Shown here: one piece after another, positions 26,925 through 35,131 of the stretch | How positions within the stretch are numbered: position 1 is the stretch's first letter | Layout of the letters: each line of letters starts with the position of its first letter | Source of the DNA: UBA4644 sp964541085 | GTDB taxonomy: Bacteria; Bacillota; Clostridia; Oscillospirales; Butyricicoccaceae | NCBI GenBank assembly: GCA_964541085.1 | Contig: CAZIPA010000003.1 | Location: forward strand, 38,766 to 102,765 | Length of the DNA: 64,000 nt | Direction of reading: 5' to 3' | Made by a program: the position numbers and the translations under genes | Notes under the pieces: generated by a model | Database searches by the model: none | Told to the model about the DNA's origin: nothing | Seen by the model: the letters and a program-made list of their open reading frames with translations, nothing else

Positions 26925-26978
26925 ATGACCTATTCCGTGTCCTTTGCATACTATTATTACTTTACTATGCTTGCGTAG
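26925..26978 (+). CDS. Tyr/Phe-rich attenuator leader peptide
   Basis: An ORF of 17 residues, MTYSVSFAYYYYFTMLA, with GGAG nine bases ahead of its ATG (26912-26915). Seven of the 17 residues are Tyr (five) or Phe (two), and codons 9-13 read Tyr-Tyr-Tyr-Tyr-Phe. It ends in TAG, 43 bases before the terminator stem. Position (between promoter and terminator, upstream of aromatic biosynthesis genes) and composition identify it as a regulatory peptide that measures Tyr- and Phe-tRNA charging. It is below the size that gene callers usually report. Confidence 0.85.
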   Translation: MTYSVSFAYYYYFTMLA

Positions 26979-27021
26979 TAAGGCTGATTTGTGTTGCAAA
27001 GAAAAGTCGGAATTGCTTTTG

Positions 27022-27055
27022 ACGCTGCACAGGTTTGGCCTGAGCGGCGTTTTTT
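27022..27055 (+). terminator. Attenuator terminator of the aromatic operon
   Basis: 12-base stem (27022-27033 with 27039-27050), loop TTTGG, then six T. Confidence 0.85.
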
Positions 27056-27107
27056 GTTTCTCTGCTAAAAAATAACTGTATCATAGAAATCACAGGAGGA
27101 AAACATT

Positions 27108-28112
27108 ATGATCGTCGTACTGAAGCCCGGCGCACCCCGGGACAATCGGGAGCAGCTGGTAGGCTGGCTGAAGCAGCTGGGACTGGATATTCATGTCTCT
27201 GAAGGAACCAACTATACCGTACTGGGTCTGGTAGGCGACACCAGCAAGGTGGATATGGATCTGGTGTCCAGTCTGGACATTGTGGATTCTGTCAAGCGGG
27301 TCTCCGAGCCCTTCAAATGCTGCAACCGGAAGTTCCATCCGGAGGATACCATCGTGCAGGTGGGCGATGTGAAAATCGGCCGGGGACATTTCTGCATGAT
27401 CGCCGGGCCCTGCTCTGTGGAAACGGAGGAGCAGATCGTCAGCGTGGCAAAATCGGTGAAGGCTGCCGGTGCGGATATGCTCCGGGGCGGCGCGTTCAAG
27501 CCCCGCACCTCTCCCTATGATTTCGCCGGTCTCAAGGCCGAGGGTCTGGAGCTGCTGAAAATCGCCCGGCAGGAGACGGGTCTGCCCATTGTGACGGAGA
27601 TCATGAGCGTGGTGGATCTGCCTCTGTTTGAGGATGTGGATGTATTGCAGGTGGGCGCACGGAATATGCAGAACTTTGATCTGCTGCGGGAGCTGGGCAA
27701 GACCCACAAGCCCATTCTGCTGAAGCGGGGTCTGGCCAACACCCTGAAGGAGCTGCTGATGAGTGCGGAATACATTATGGCCAGCGGCAACGATCAGGTG
27801 ATTCTCTGCGAACGGGGCATCCGCACCTACAGCGATTACACCCGCAACACGCTGGATCTTTCCGCCGTGCCCATGCTCCACGAGCTGAGCCATCTGCCGG
27901 TGATCGTAGATCCCAGTCATGCCACCGGCATTGCCCGGCTGGTCTCGCCCATGGCACTGGCCGGTGCCGCCTGCGGCGCGGACGGTCTGATTATTGAGGT
28001 TCACAACGATCCCATGCACGCCCTGTGTGACGGTGCCCAGTCTCTCCGTCCCGAGCAGTATGCCGAGCTGGCCAAAAAGGTGCGGGCCGTGCGGGAGGTG
28101 CTGGCAGAATGA
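27108..28112 (+). CDS. aroF: 3-deoxy-7-phosphoheptulonate (DAHP) synthase, type I-beta
   Basis: 334 residues. Catalyses the first committed step: PEP plus erythrose-4-phosphate to DAHP. Residues 1-70 are a ferredoxin-like regulatory domain (MIVVLKPGAP...VLGLVGDTSKVD), seen in the I-beta group where it can carry Phe/Tyr feedback. The KDO8PS-like barrel follows with MIAGPCSVETEEQIV, RGGAFKPRTSPYDFAGL, VGARNMQNFDLL and DPSHATGI, all metal- or substrate-binding motifs. A strong AGGAGG site precedes the ATG. It is the first structural gene of the operon, directly behind the attenuator, and overlaps tyrA as ATGA. Confidence 0.95.
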   Translation: MIVVLKPGAPRDNREQLVGWLKQLGLDIHVSEGTNYTVLGLVGDTSKVDMDLVSSLDIVDSVKRVSEPFKCCNRKFHPEDTIVQVGDVKIGRGHFCMIAGPCSVETEEQIVSVAKSVKAAGADMLRGGAFKPRTSPYDFAGLKAEGLELLKIARQETGLPIVTEIMSVVDLPLFEDVDVLQVGARNMQNFDLLRELGKTHKPILLKRGLANTLKELLMSAEYIMASGNDQVILCERGIRTYSDYTRNTLDLSAVPMLHELSHLPVIVDPSHATGIARLVSPMALAGAACGADGLIIEVHNDPMHALCDGAQSLRPEQYAELAKKVRAVREVLAE

Positions 28113-28942
28113 CCGTTGGCATCGTAGGTCTGGGGCTCATCGGCGGCTCCTTTGCCAAAGCCTATCACGGACAGGGCCACCAGGTGCTGGGTTATGATGC
28201 GGATGCGTCGGTACAGTCCTTTGTACAGCTGTCCGGTGTCTGCGACGGCGTTCTCACGCCCGAGCGGCTGGCCGAATGTGACCTTGTCCTGCTGGCCGTC
28301 TGCCCCCAGGCCGCCATCGACTATCTCACTGCCCACGGAGATCGGATCGGCTCTCACCCCATTGTCATTGACTGCTGCGGTGTCAAGCGTCAGGTCTGCT
28401 CCGCCTGCTTTCCGCTGGCAAAAAAACACGGTTTTACCTATCTGGGCGGACACCCCATGGCGGGCAATCACAATTCCGGCTTCAAATATGCCTCTGAAGC
28501 ACTGTTTCACCGGGCTCCCATGGTGATTGTGCCCGAGGATTTCAACGATATTCAGCTGCTGGCAAGGGTCAAGGAGCTGCTGGCACCGGCGGGCTTTGGC
28601 CGTGTCTCCGTCACCACGGCGGAGGAGCATGACCGGGTGATTGCCTTTACCTCCCAGCTGGCCCATGTCACCGCCAACGCCTATATCAAAAGCCCCGCCG
28701 CCGGAAGCCACAAGGGTTTTTCCGCCGGAAGCTATAAGGATATGACCCGGGTGGCCTGGCTCAATTCGCAAATGTGGGCAGAGCTCTTTCTGGACAACCG
28801 GGACTTTCTGGGGCAGGAGCTTTCTTTGCTCATCGAGCATTTGCAGCAGTATCAGGCCGCCATGACAGCAGAGGATCGGGACACGCTGATCCGGCTGCTG
28901 GAGGAGGGCCGTCTCCGGAAGGAGGAGGTGGACGGACATTGA
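28109..28942 (+). CDS. tyrA: Prephenate dehydrogenase
   Basis: 277 residues. Oxidatively decarboxylates prephenate to 4-hydroxyphenylpyruvate. The Rossmann motif VGIVGLGLIGGSFAKAY is at the N-terminus; GGHPMAGNHNSGF carries the catalytic His and the substrate loop; the helical C-terminal dimerisation domain contains TSQLAHVTANAY and FSAGSYKDMTRVA. The protein stops before any ACT domain, so Tyr feedback on this enzyme is not built in as it is in Bacillus TyrA; control by the attenuator is more plausible. It overlaps aroF by ATGA and aroB by TTGA. Confidence 0.94.
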   Translation: MTVGIVGLGLIGGSFAKAYHGQGHQVLGYDADASVQSFVQLSGVCDGVLTPERLAECDLVLLAVCPQAAIDYLTAHGDRIGSHPIVIDCCGVKRQVCSACFPLAKKHGFTYLGGHPMAGNHNSGFKYASEALFHRAPMVIVPEDFNDIQLLARVKELLAPAGFGRVSVTTAEEHDRVIAFTSQLAHVTANAYIKSPAAGSHKGFSAGSYKDMTRVAWLNSQMWAELFLDNRDFLGQELSLLIEHLQQYQAAMTAEDRDTLIRLLEEGRLRKEEVDGH

Positions 28943-29994
28943 ACCGCATTACCGTTTCCGCCTCCCGCAGCTATCAGGTGCTGATTCAGGAGAGACTGCT
29001 TTCCCGCGCGGGTGCTCTTGCCGCCCAGTGTGTCGCCCCCTGCCGTGCCATGCTCGTATCGGACGATCAGGTATTTTCCCTGTATGGCAGACAGGTGTGC
29101 GCCAGTCTGGAAAAGGCCGGATTTGCTCCGGAGGCCTTTGTCTTTCCCCACGGAGAACAGCAGAAAACGCTGCAAACCTATGGCGCGCTGCTGAACCGGC
29201 TGTGTGACGGACATTTTACCCGCAGCGATGTGATTTTCGCTCTGGGCGGCGGTGTCACCGGGGATCTGGCAGGCTTTGCTGCCGCCACCTATCTGCGGGG
29301 CATCCGGCTGGTGCAGCTGCCCACCTCTCTGCTGGCCATGGTGGATTCCTCTGTAGGCGGAAAGACTGCCATTGATCTGCCGGGAGGGAAGAATCAGGCG
29401 GGCTGCTTTTACCAGCCCTCGCTGGTGCTGTGTGACCCGGATGTGCTTTCCACCCTGCCGGAAGAAGAATATCGCTGCGGCTGTGCGGAGATCATCAAAT
29501 ATGCCCTGCTGGGCAGTGAAGCGCTGTTTGCTTCTCTCCGGGAAACGCCGGTGAAGGAGCAGGCCGCAGATGTGATTTCCGCCTGTGTTTCCATGAAACG
29601 GGACATTGTGCAGGCGGATGAATATGACCGGGGCCGCCGTCAGACGCTGAATCTGGGCCATACGCTGGGCCACGCCATCGAATCGTGCAGCGGTTTTTCC
29701 ATCCTGCACGGACAGGCCGTGGCGGCAGGGATGGCCATCATCCTCCGGGCGGCTGCCGCAAAGGGCTTTTGCAGCCGGGAGACGGCACAGCAGGGGCTGG
29801 CGCTGCTGACGCAATACAAGCTCCCCATTACAACGGATTATTCGCCGGAGGCGCTGTATCAGGCGGCGCTTTCCGATAAAAAGCTGGAGGGCGGCACACT
29901 GCATCTCATTGTGCCGGAGGCCATTGGCCGCTGCCGCATTGTGGACATTCCCGCTTTTCAGCTGAAAGACTGGATTCTGGCAGGTGAAGCATGA
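28939..29994 (+). CDS. aroB: 3-dehydroquinate synthase
   Basis: 351 residues. Converts DAHP to 3-dehydroquinate with NAD and a metal ion. Motifs: PHGEQQKTL, FALGGGVTGDLAGFAAATYLRG (NAD binding), PTSLLAMVDSSVGGKTAIDL, GCAEIIKYALLG and NLGHTLGHAIE with metal ligands. I chose TTG 28939 as start because TTGA overlaps the tyrA stop, GGAGG lies about ten bases upstream, and the first residues NRITVSASRSYQVLI fit the family; the ORF extends further upstream in frame but only as an overlap of tyrA. Confidence 0.94.
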   Translation: MNRITVSASRSYQVLIQERLLSRAGALAAQCVAPCRAMLVSDDQVFSLYGRQVCASLEKAGFAPEAFVFPHGEQQKTLQTYGALLNRLCDGHFTRSDVIFALGGGVTGDLAGFAAATYLRGIRLVQLPTSLLAMVDSSVGGKTAIDLPGGKNQAGCFYQPSLVLCDPDVLSTLPEEEYRCGCAEIIKYALLGSEALFASLRETPVKEQAADVISACVSMKRDIVQADEYDRGRRQTLNLGHTLGHAIESCSGFSILHGQAVAAGMAIILRAAAAKGFCSRETAQQGLALLTQYKLPITTDYSPEALYQAALSDKKLEGGTLHLIVPEAIGRCRIVDIPAFQLKDWILAGEA

Positions 29995-31256
29995 TGACGG
30001 AATATCTGAAGCCCGGGCCCCGCAGCGGCAGCATTGCCATTCCCGCCTCCAAGTCCCAGGCCCATCGACTGCTGATCTGTGCCGCACTGGGACAGACACC
30101 GGTGGAGCTTCGTCTCCGGGGCTTTTCCCGGGACATCCTCGCTACGATGGATTGTCTGCGGGCACTGGGTGCGGAGATTCGGCAGACAGGGCCGGAGCTG
30201 CTCTGGATTGAGCCCATTTCCCGCATCCCGCAGGAGCGCTGTACTCTGCCCTGCGGCGAAAGCGGCTCGACACTGCGATTTTTGCTGCCCCTGGTCGGCG
30301 CACTGGGGGCGGAAGCGGTATTCCGCATGGAGGGACGGCTTCCCCAGCGTCCTCTGGAACCGCTGGCCCAGCTGCTGTGTCAGCAGGGCATGACTCTGCG
30401 CCGGGAGAATGATCTGCTGTTTTGCGGCGGACAGCTGCGCCCGGGAGACTTTTCCCTGCCGGGAAACATTTCCTCTCAATATATCTCCGGTCTGCTGATG
30501 GCGCTGCCCCTGCTTGCGGGCGACAGCACGATTCAGGTCACGGGGCCGGTGGAATCTGCCGCCTATATCGCCATGACGGAGGACGCACTGAAGCAGGGCG
30601 GTATCTCCTTCCAAAAGGACGGCTGGCAGTATACCATTCCCGGCGGTCAGCGCTGCCGCTATCCCGTCCGGCTGGAGGCCGAGGGCGATTATTCCAACGC
30701 CGCCTTTTTCCTGTGCATGGGCGCTTTTTCCCGGGAAGGTGTTACGGTGTCCGGACTGGAGCCCGCTTCTTCTCAGGGAGATCGTGCCATTTTGCGGCAG
30801 CTGCGGGCGCTGGGCGCACAGGTCACGGTTCACGGCAACAGCGTCACCGTGCAGTGGGGAGCGCTTCAGGGCTGTGTCATAGATGCCGCACCCATTCCCG
30901 ATCTCATTCCCGTGCTCAGCGTGGTGGCTTCGGTGGCGCAGGGACGCACGGAGATCCTGCACGCAGGCCGACTGCGGCTGAAGGAATCGGATCGTCTTTC
31001 CAGCACCGCCGCTCTGCTGCGCGCGCTGGGCGCACAGGTACAGGAGCTGCCGGAGGGCCTCGTCATTCAGGGCGTTCCCATCCTCCATGGCGGCAATGTG
31101 GACTGCTGCGGAGATCATCGGATCGCCATGTCCGCCGCCGTAGCCGCCTGTGTTTCCAACGGCACGGTCATCGTAAACGACAGTCTTTGCATTGAAAAGT
31201 CCTATCCGGACTTCTGGAAGCACTTTGCTTCCCTGAAAGGAGTGTTTCCGGCATGA
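29991..31256 (+). CDS. aroA: 3-phosphoshikimate 1-carboxyvinyltransferase (EPSP synthase)
   Basis: 421 residues. Transfers the enolpyruvyl group of PEP to shikimate-3-phosphate. Visible: IPASKSQAHRLLICAAL (the PASKSxxxR substrate motif), CGESGSTLRFLLPL with the R of GSxLRF, ISSQYISGLLMALPLL, EGDYSNAAFFL, and the C-terminal LRLKESDRLSSTA and DHRIAMSAAVA motifs. The inverted fold runs full length. The start (ATGATG at 29991) overlaps the aroB stop, and the stop overlaps aroC as ATGA. The loop motif is GESGST rather than the LGNAGTAMR of plant and E. coli enzymes; I did not try to assign glyphosate class. Confidence 0.95.
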   Translation: MMTEYLKPGPRSGSIAIPASKSQAHRLLICAALGQTPVELRLRGFSRDILATMDCLRALGAEIRQTGPELLWIEPISRIPQERCTLPCGESGSTLRFLLPLVGALGAEAVFRMEGRLPQRPLEPLAQLLCQQGMTLRRENDLLFCGGQLRPGDFSLPGNISSQYISGLLMALPLLAGDSTIQVTGPVESAAYIAMTEDALKQGGISFQKDGWQYTIPGGQRCRYPVRLEAEGDYSNAAFFLCMGAFSREGVTVSGLEPASSQGDRAILRQLRALGAQVTVHGNSVTVQWGALQGCVIDAAPIPDLIPVLSVVASVAQGRTEILHAGRLRLKESDRLSSTAALLRALGAQVQELPEGLVIQGVPILHGGNVDCCGDHRIAMSAAVAACVSNGTVIVNDSLCIEKSYPDFWKHFASLKGVFPA

Positions 31257-32323
31257 GCAGCAGCTATGGTGAAAATCTCCGTCTGACCATTTTTGGCCAG
31301 TCCCACTCCCCTGCCATCGGCATGACGCTGGAGGGCTTTCCTGCCGGTTTTCCGGTGGAGCTTCCGGCCCTGCAGCGGTTTCTGAGCCGACGGGCGCCGG
31401 GACAGAATGAACTTTCCACCCCCCGGCGGGAAGCCGATCTTCCGGAAATCCTTTCCGGCCTGTATGACGGTCATACCTGCGGCACACCCATTTCCGCCGT
31501 CATCCGCAACACCAACATCCGCCCGGGCGATTATGCCAATCTGCAAACCGTTCCCCGGCCCGGCCATGCGGATTATACGGCGCAGATCAAATATTTCGGC
31601 GCGCAGGATCCCACCGGCGGCGGGCATTTTTCCGGACGGCTCACCGCACCGCTGTGCATTGCCGGCGGTCTTTGTCTGCAATATCTCCGGCAGGAGGGCG
31701 TGGAAATCATCTCCCGCATCGCCTCCATCGGCCCGGTTTCCGATGAAGGGCCCCTGCTGACCTCTACGGCGGACAAGCCCTTCCCCACCGTCTCCGATGC
31801 CCGGGGCGAAGAAATGCGCCGGTGCATTTTGCAGGCGAAGGAGGAGGGCGACTCCGTGGGCGGCATTGTGGAATGTGCCGTGCTGGGTCTGCCGGCCGGT
31901 CTGGGCGATCCCATGTTCGGCGGGATGGAAAACCGCATTGCGGCCATTCTGTTCGGCATTCCCGCTGTCAAGGGCGTGGAGTTCGGCAGCGGCTTTGCCG
32001 GTTCCGCTCTTCGGGGCAGCGAAAACAACGACAGCTTTTGTATGCAGTCGGGACAGGTGCAGACCCGCACCAATCACTGCGGCGGCATTCTGGGCGGTAT
32101 CACTGACGGGATGCCTCTCACCTTCCGGGCCGCTTTCAAGCCTACACCCTCCATCGCCCGCCCCCAGTCCTCGGTGAATCTTTCCGACGGCCGGGAGACA
32201 ACGCTGGAGATTCGGGGCCGTCATGACCCCTGCATCGTACCCCGGGCCGTGCCCTGTGTGGAGGCTGCGGCAGCCATTGCCGTGCTGGACGCATGGCTGG
32301 GACGCAAAAAGGAATTGAGGTAA
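31253..32323 (+). CDS. aroC: Chorismate synthase
   Basis: 356 residues. Makes chorismate from EPSP with reduced FMN. Family motifs are GENLRLTIFGQSHSPAIG at the N-terminus, RRAPGQNELSTPR, RPGHADYTAQIKYFGAQDPTGGGHFSGR, AKEEGDSVGGIVECAVLGLPAGLGDPMF, GVEFGSGFAGS, RTNHCGGILGGITDGMPL and RHDPCIVPRAVPCVEAA. Members of this family need reduced flavin from another protein unless they are bifunctional; I see no reductase domain here. It overlaps aroA, and the next start is 6 bases after its stop. Confidence 0.96.
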   Translation: MSSSYGENLRLTIFGQSHSPAIGMTLEGFPAGFPVELPALQRFLSRRAPGQNELSTPRREADLPEILSGLYDGHTCGTPISAVIRNTNIRPGDYANLQTVPRPGHADYTAQIKYFGAQDPTGGGHFSGRLTAPLCIAGGLCLQYLRQEGVEIISRIASIGPVSDEGPLLTSTADKPFPTVSDARGEEMRRCILQAKEEGDSVGGIVECAVLGLPAGLGDPMFGGMENRIAAILFGIPAVKGVEFGSGFAGSALRGSENNDSFCMQSGQVQTRTNHCGGILGGITDGMPLTFRAAFKPTPSIARPQSSVNLSDGRETTLEIRGRHDPCIVPRAVPCVEAAAAIAVLDAWLGRKKELR

Positions 32324-32328
32324 TTTCC

Positions 32329-33471
32329 ATGGATTTGAGCGATTACAGAAAAGAAATTGATGAAATCGACGGCCAGCTTACTCAGCTGTTTTCCCGCCGT
32401 ATGGCCGTGGCGGCGGATATTGCCCGCTATAAAAAGGAGCAGGGCATCCCGGTGCTGGATCAGAGCCGGGAACGGAAAAAGCTGCTTTCCATCTCGGAAA
32501 GCGCCCCGGAGGCCACCCGGGAATATACCCTCTCCCTGTATTCTCTGCTGTTTGAGCTGAGCCGCAGCTATCAGACCCGGCTTCTGGGCTATGCTTCCCC
32601 GCTGACGGAGCAGATCAGTCAGGCGGTGCAGACCACGCCGCCGCTGTTTCCGGAAAACGCGGTGGTGGCCTGTCAGGGTGTGGAGGGCGCCTATTCCCAG
32701 CTGGCCTGTGAACGGCTGTTCCGTCTGCCCAATGTGCTGTATTTTTCCAGCTTTGAGGCGGTGTTTTCCGCCATTGAAAAGGGTCTGTGCCGCTATGGCG
32801 TGGTGCCGCTGGAAAACAGCACCGCAGGCTCGGTCAACGCCGTCTATGATCTGATGATGCACCACAATTTCCGCATCGTCCGCAGCGTCCGGCTGAAGGT
32901 GGATCACAATCTGCTGGCCCCGAAGGGTGTCAGGCTTTCGGAAATCCGGGAAATCTATTCCCATGAGCAGGCCATCAACCAGTGCAGCACCTTTTTGCAG
33001 TCGCTGCCCGGCGTGCGGGTGATTCCCTGTGAAAATACGGCGGTGGCCGCAAAAATGGCAGCAACCTCCGGCAGACGGGATATCGCCGCTCTGTCCTCCC
33101 GCTCCTGCATGAAGCTCTATGGGCTGGAGTGCCTGGCAGAATCCGTGCAGAATCAGGACAACAACTATACCCGCTTCATCTGCATTTCCCGGGATCTGGA
33201 GATTTATCCCGGTGCAGACCGCACCAGCATCATGGCCGTGCTGCCCCATGAGCCCGGTTCCCTTTACAAGCTGCTGTCCCGGTTTTATGCTCTGGGCATC
33301 AACCTGAACAAGCTGGAAAGCCGCCCCATGCCCGACCGGAATTTTGAGTTCCGCTTTTACTTCGATCTGGAAACCTCAGTCTATTCTCCCCGGTTTTTGC
33401 AACTGATGGGTGAGCTCTCCGCCACCTGTGAGGAGTTTTCCTATCTGGGCAGCTACAGCGAGGTGATATGA
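32329..33471 (+). CDS. pheA: Bifunctional chorismate mutase / prephenate dehydratase (P-protein)
   Basis: 380 residues from ATG 32329, behind GAGG. Residues 1-90 are an AroQ-type chorismate mutase (DYRKEIDEIDGQLTQLFSRRMAV, a long helix). Residues about 105-285 are prephenate dehydratase (VACQGVEGAYSQLACERLF, YGVVPLENSTAGSVNAVYDL, IYSHEQAINQCS, NYTRFICISRD with the catalytic Thr). Residues about 300-375 are an ACT domain with PGSLYKLLSRF and LESRP, the Phe-binding signatures. It should therefore be feedback-inhibited by Phe. It supplies prephenate for both branches because tyrA here lacks a mutase. Confidence 0.95.
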   Translation: MDLSDYRKEIDEIDGQLTQLFSRRMAVAADIARYKKEQGIPVLDQSRERKKLLSISESAPEATREYTLSLYSLLFELSRSYQTRLLGYASPLTEQISQAVQTTPPLFPENAVVACQGVEGAYSQLACERLFRLPNVLYFSSFEAVFSAIEKGLCRYGVVPLENSTAGSVNAVYDLMMHHNFRIVRSVRLKVDHNLLAPKGVRLSEIREIYSHEQAINQCSTFLQSLPGVRVIPCENTAVAAKMAATSGRRDIAALSSRSCMKLYGLECLAESVQNQDNNYTRFICISRDLEIYPGADRTSIMAVLPHEPGSLYKLLSRFYALGINLNKLESRPMPDRNFEFRFYFDLETSVYSPRFLQLMGELSATCEEFSYLGSYSEVI

Positions 33472-34691
33472 TGTTTCGCTGCGGTCTGCTGGGAAAAACG
33501 CTGGGGCACAGCTATTCTCCCCAGATTCACCGTCTGCTGGCGGATTATTCCTATCAGCTGTTCGAATGTCCGCCGGAGCAGCTGGAGGAGTTTCTGGCTC
33601 ATGGGCCCTGGGACGGGCTCAATGTGACCATTCCCTATAAAAAAATCGTAGCCGCCCGGTGTGATGCGCTTTCGCCGGAGGCCCGGATGCTGGGCAGCGT
33701 CAACACCCTGATCCGCCGGGCTGACGGCAGTCTTTGGGGCGACAATACGGATTATTACGGCTTTCGCCGGATGGCGCTGGAAAGCGGCATTCCCATTCGT
33801 GGGGAGAAGGCTCTGGTGCTGGGCAGCGGCGGCGCGTCGGTGACGGTGTGCGCCGTATTGCGGGAGCTGGGGGCCGGGAGTGTAACGGTCATTTCCCGCA
33901 GCGGCCCGGACAATTATGAAAATCTCTCCCGCCACAGAGATGCGGGAATCATCGTCAACACCACACCGGTGGGAATGTATCCGGACTGTCCCGCCTCTCC
34001 GGTGGAGCTGAAGGATTTTCCCCGCTGTGCCGGTGTGCTGGATATCGTCTACAATCCCGCCCGCACCGGTCTGCTGATGCAGGCGGAGGCGCTGGGTCTG
34101 CCCCATGCCGGTGGCCTGTCCATGCTGGCGGCGCAGGCCAAACGCAGCTGTGAGCTGTTTACCGGCCGCAGCATTCCGGAGGAGCGCATCGACTGCATTG
34201 TGGACACCCTCCGGCGGCAGCAGGAAAACATTGTTCTCATCGGTATGCCCGGCTGCGGAAAGAGCACCCTTGCCGCCCTGCTGGGTCAGCATCTGAACCG
34301 GCCTGTGGTGGATGCCGACGGGGAAATTGCCGCCGACGCCGGGATGTCCATTCCGGAGATTTTTGCCCGCTATGGAGAAGACCATTTCCGGCGGCTGGAG
34401 ACGGAGACCCTTTCCCGGCTGGGCAGGCGCTCGGGCATTGTGCTGGCCACCGGCGGCGGCTGTGTCACCCGGGAGGAAAACTATCCTCTGCTGCACCAGA
34501 ACGGCAAAATCATCTGGCTCCGGCGGGAGCTTTCCCGGCTGCCCTCTCAGGGGAGACCCATTTCCCTGTCCACCCCGGCAGAGGTGCTCTATGCCCGGCG
34601 GGAACCCCTTTACCGGCGATTTGCCGATGCCGAAGCAGACAACAACGGTACGCCGGAGGAAACATGGAAAAAGCTGGAGGAGCTGCTATGA
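33468..34691 (+). CDS. aroE-aroK: Fused shikimate dehydrogenase - shikimate kinase
   Basis: 407 residues. Residues 1 to about 250 are shikimate dehydrogenase: LLGKTLGHSYSPQIH, LNVTIPYKK with the catalytic Lys, NTLIRR, DNTDYYGFR with the catalytic Asp, and LVLGSGGASVTVCAVL for NADP. Residues about 255-407 are shikimate kinase: IVLIGMPGCGKSTLAALLG (Walker A), DADGEIAADAGMSIPEIFARYGEDHFR and LATGGGCV, plus the LID with RPIS. The fusion performs two steps that are separated in the pathway only by their shared intermediate, shikimate. The start overlaps the pheA stop (ATGATG), and the stop overlaps aroQ. Confidence 0.94.
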   Translation: MMFRCGLLGKTLGHSYSPQIHRLLADYSYQLFECPPEQLEEFLAHGPWDGLNVTIPYKKIVAARCDALSPEARMLGSVNTLIRRADGSLWGDNTDYYGFRRMALESGIPIRGEKALVLGSGGASVTVCAVLRELGAGSVTVISRSGPDNYENLSRHRDAGIIVNTTPVGMYPDCPASPVELKDFPRCAGVLDIVYNPARTGLLMQAEALGLPHAGGLSMLAAQAKRSCELFTGRSIPEERIDCIVDTLRRQQENIVLIGMPGCGKSTLAALLGQHLNRPVVDADGEIAADAGMSIPEIFARYGEDHFRRLETETLSRLGRRSGIVLATGGGCVTREENYPLLHQNGKIIWLRRELSRLPSQGRPISLSTPAEVLYARREPLYRRFADAEADNNGTPEETWKKLEELL

Positions 34692-35131
34692 AATTTCTGA
34701 TTATCAACGGGCCGAATCTGAATCTTCTGGGTCTACGGGAGCCGGACATTTACGGAAAACGCACCTACCGTGACCTGCTGGCGCTGCTTAAGGATACGGC
34801 CCGGCAGGAGGGCGTGGAGGTGGAATGCTTCCAGTCCAATCATGAGGGGGAAATTGTGGATGCCATCCAGCGGGCCTATGGCGTATTTGACGGCATTGTC
34901 ATCAATCCTGCCGCCTATACCCACACCAGCATCGCCATTCTGGACGCTCTGAAGGCGGTGGCGCTGCCCGCCGTGGAGGTTCACATTTCCGCCGTCAGCA
35001 GCCGTGAGCCCTTCCGGCAGATTTCCTACGCCGGTATGGCCTGTCTCCGCACCTATCAGGGGCTGGGCTTTGACGGCTATGTACAGGCCATTCAATTTTT
35101 AAAGCAAACTTTATCGGAGGTACAGGCATGA
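34688..35131 (+). CDS. aroQ: 3-dehydroquinate dehydratase, type II
   Basis: 147 residues, standard size for the dodecameric type II enzyme that dehydrates 3-dehydroquinate. INGPNLNLLGLREPDIYG includes the catalytic Tyr, QSNHEGEIVDAIQRA and NPAAYTHTSIAILDAL the substrate and oxyanion residues, and EVHISAVSSREPFR the C-terminal catalytic-His region. The usual EVHxSN reads EVHISA here, replacing an Asn that is normally conserved; activity may still be retained. ATGA overlap with aroE-aroK and with the following aminotransferase gene. Confidence 0.93.
   Translation: MKFLIINGPNLNLLGLREPDIYGKRTYRDLLALLKDTARQEGVEVECFQSNHEGEIVDAIQRAYGVFDGIVINPAAYTHTSIAILDALKAVALPAVEVHISAVSSREPFRQISYAGMACLRTYQGLGFDGYVQAIQFLKQTLSEVQA

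Larger units (their letters stand above)
26879..27056 (+). promoter_or_regulatory. Transcription attenuator with alternative hairpins ahead of aroF
   Basis: Segments I can pair by eye: (1) CTTTGCA 26942-26948 inside the leader ORF; (2) GTGTTGCAAAG 26991-27001; (3) 27016-27033; (4) CCTGAGCGGCGT 27039-27050. 3:4 makes a terminator (ACGCTGCACAGG / CCTGAGCGGCGT, one mismatch and one GU) followed by TTTTTT. 2:3 makes an antiterminator using CTTTTGACGCTGCAC, which overlaps the 5' arm of the terminator. 1:2 is a 7-base pairing that would sequester segment 2. A ribosome stalled at the Tyr run would cover segment 1 and free 2 for 3, giving read-through; this is the classical enterobacterial logic. Confidence 0.8.
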
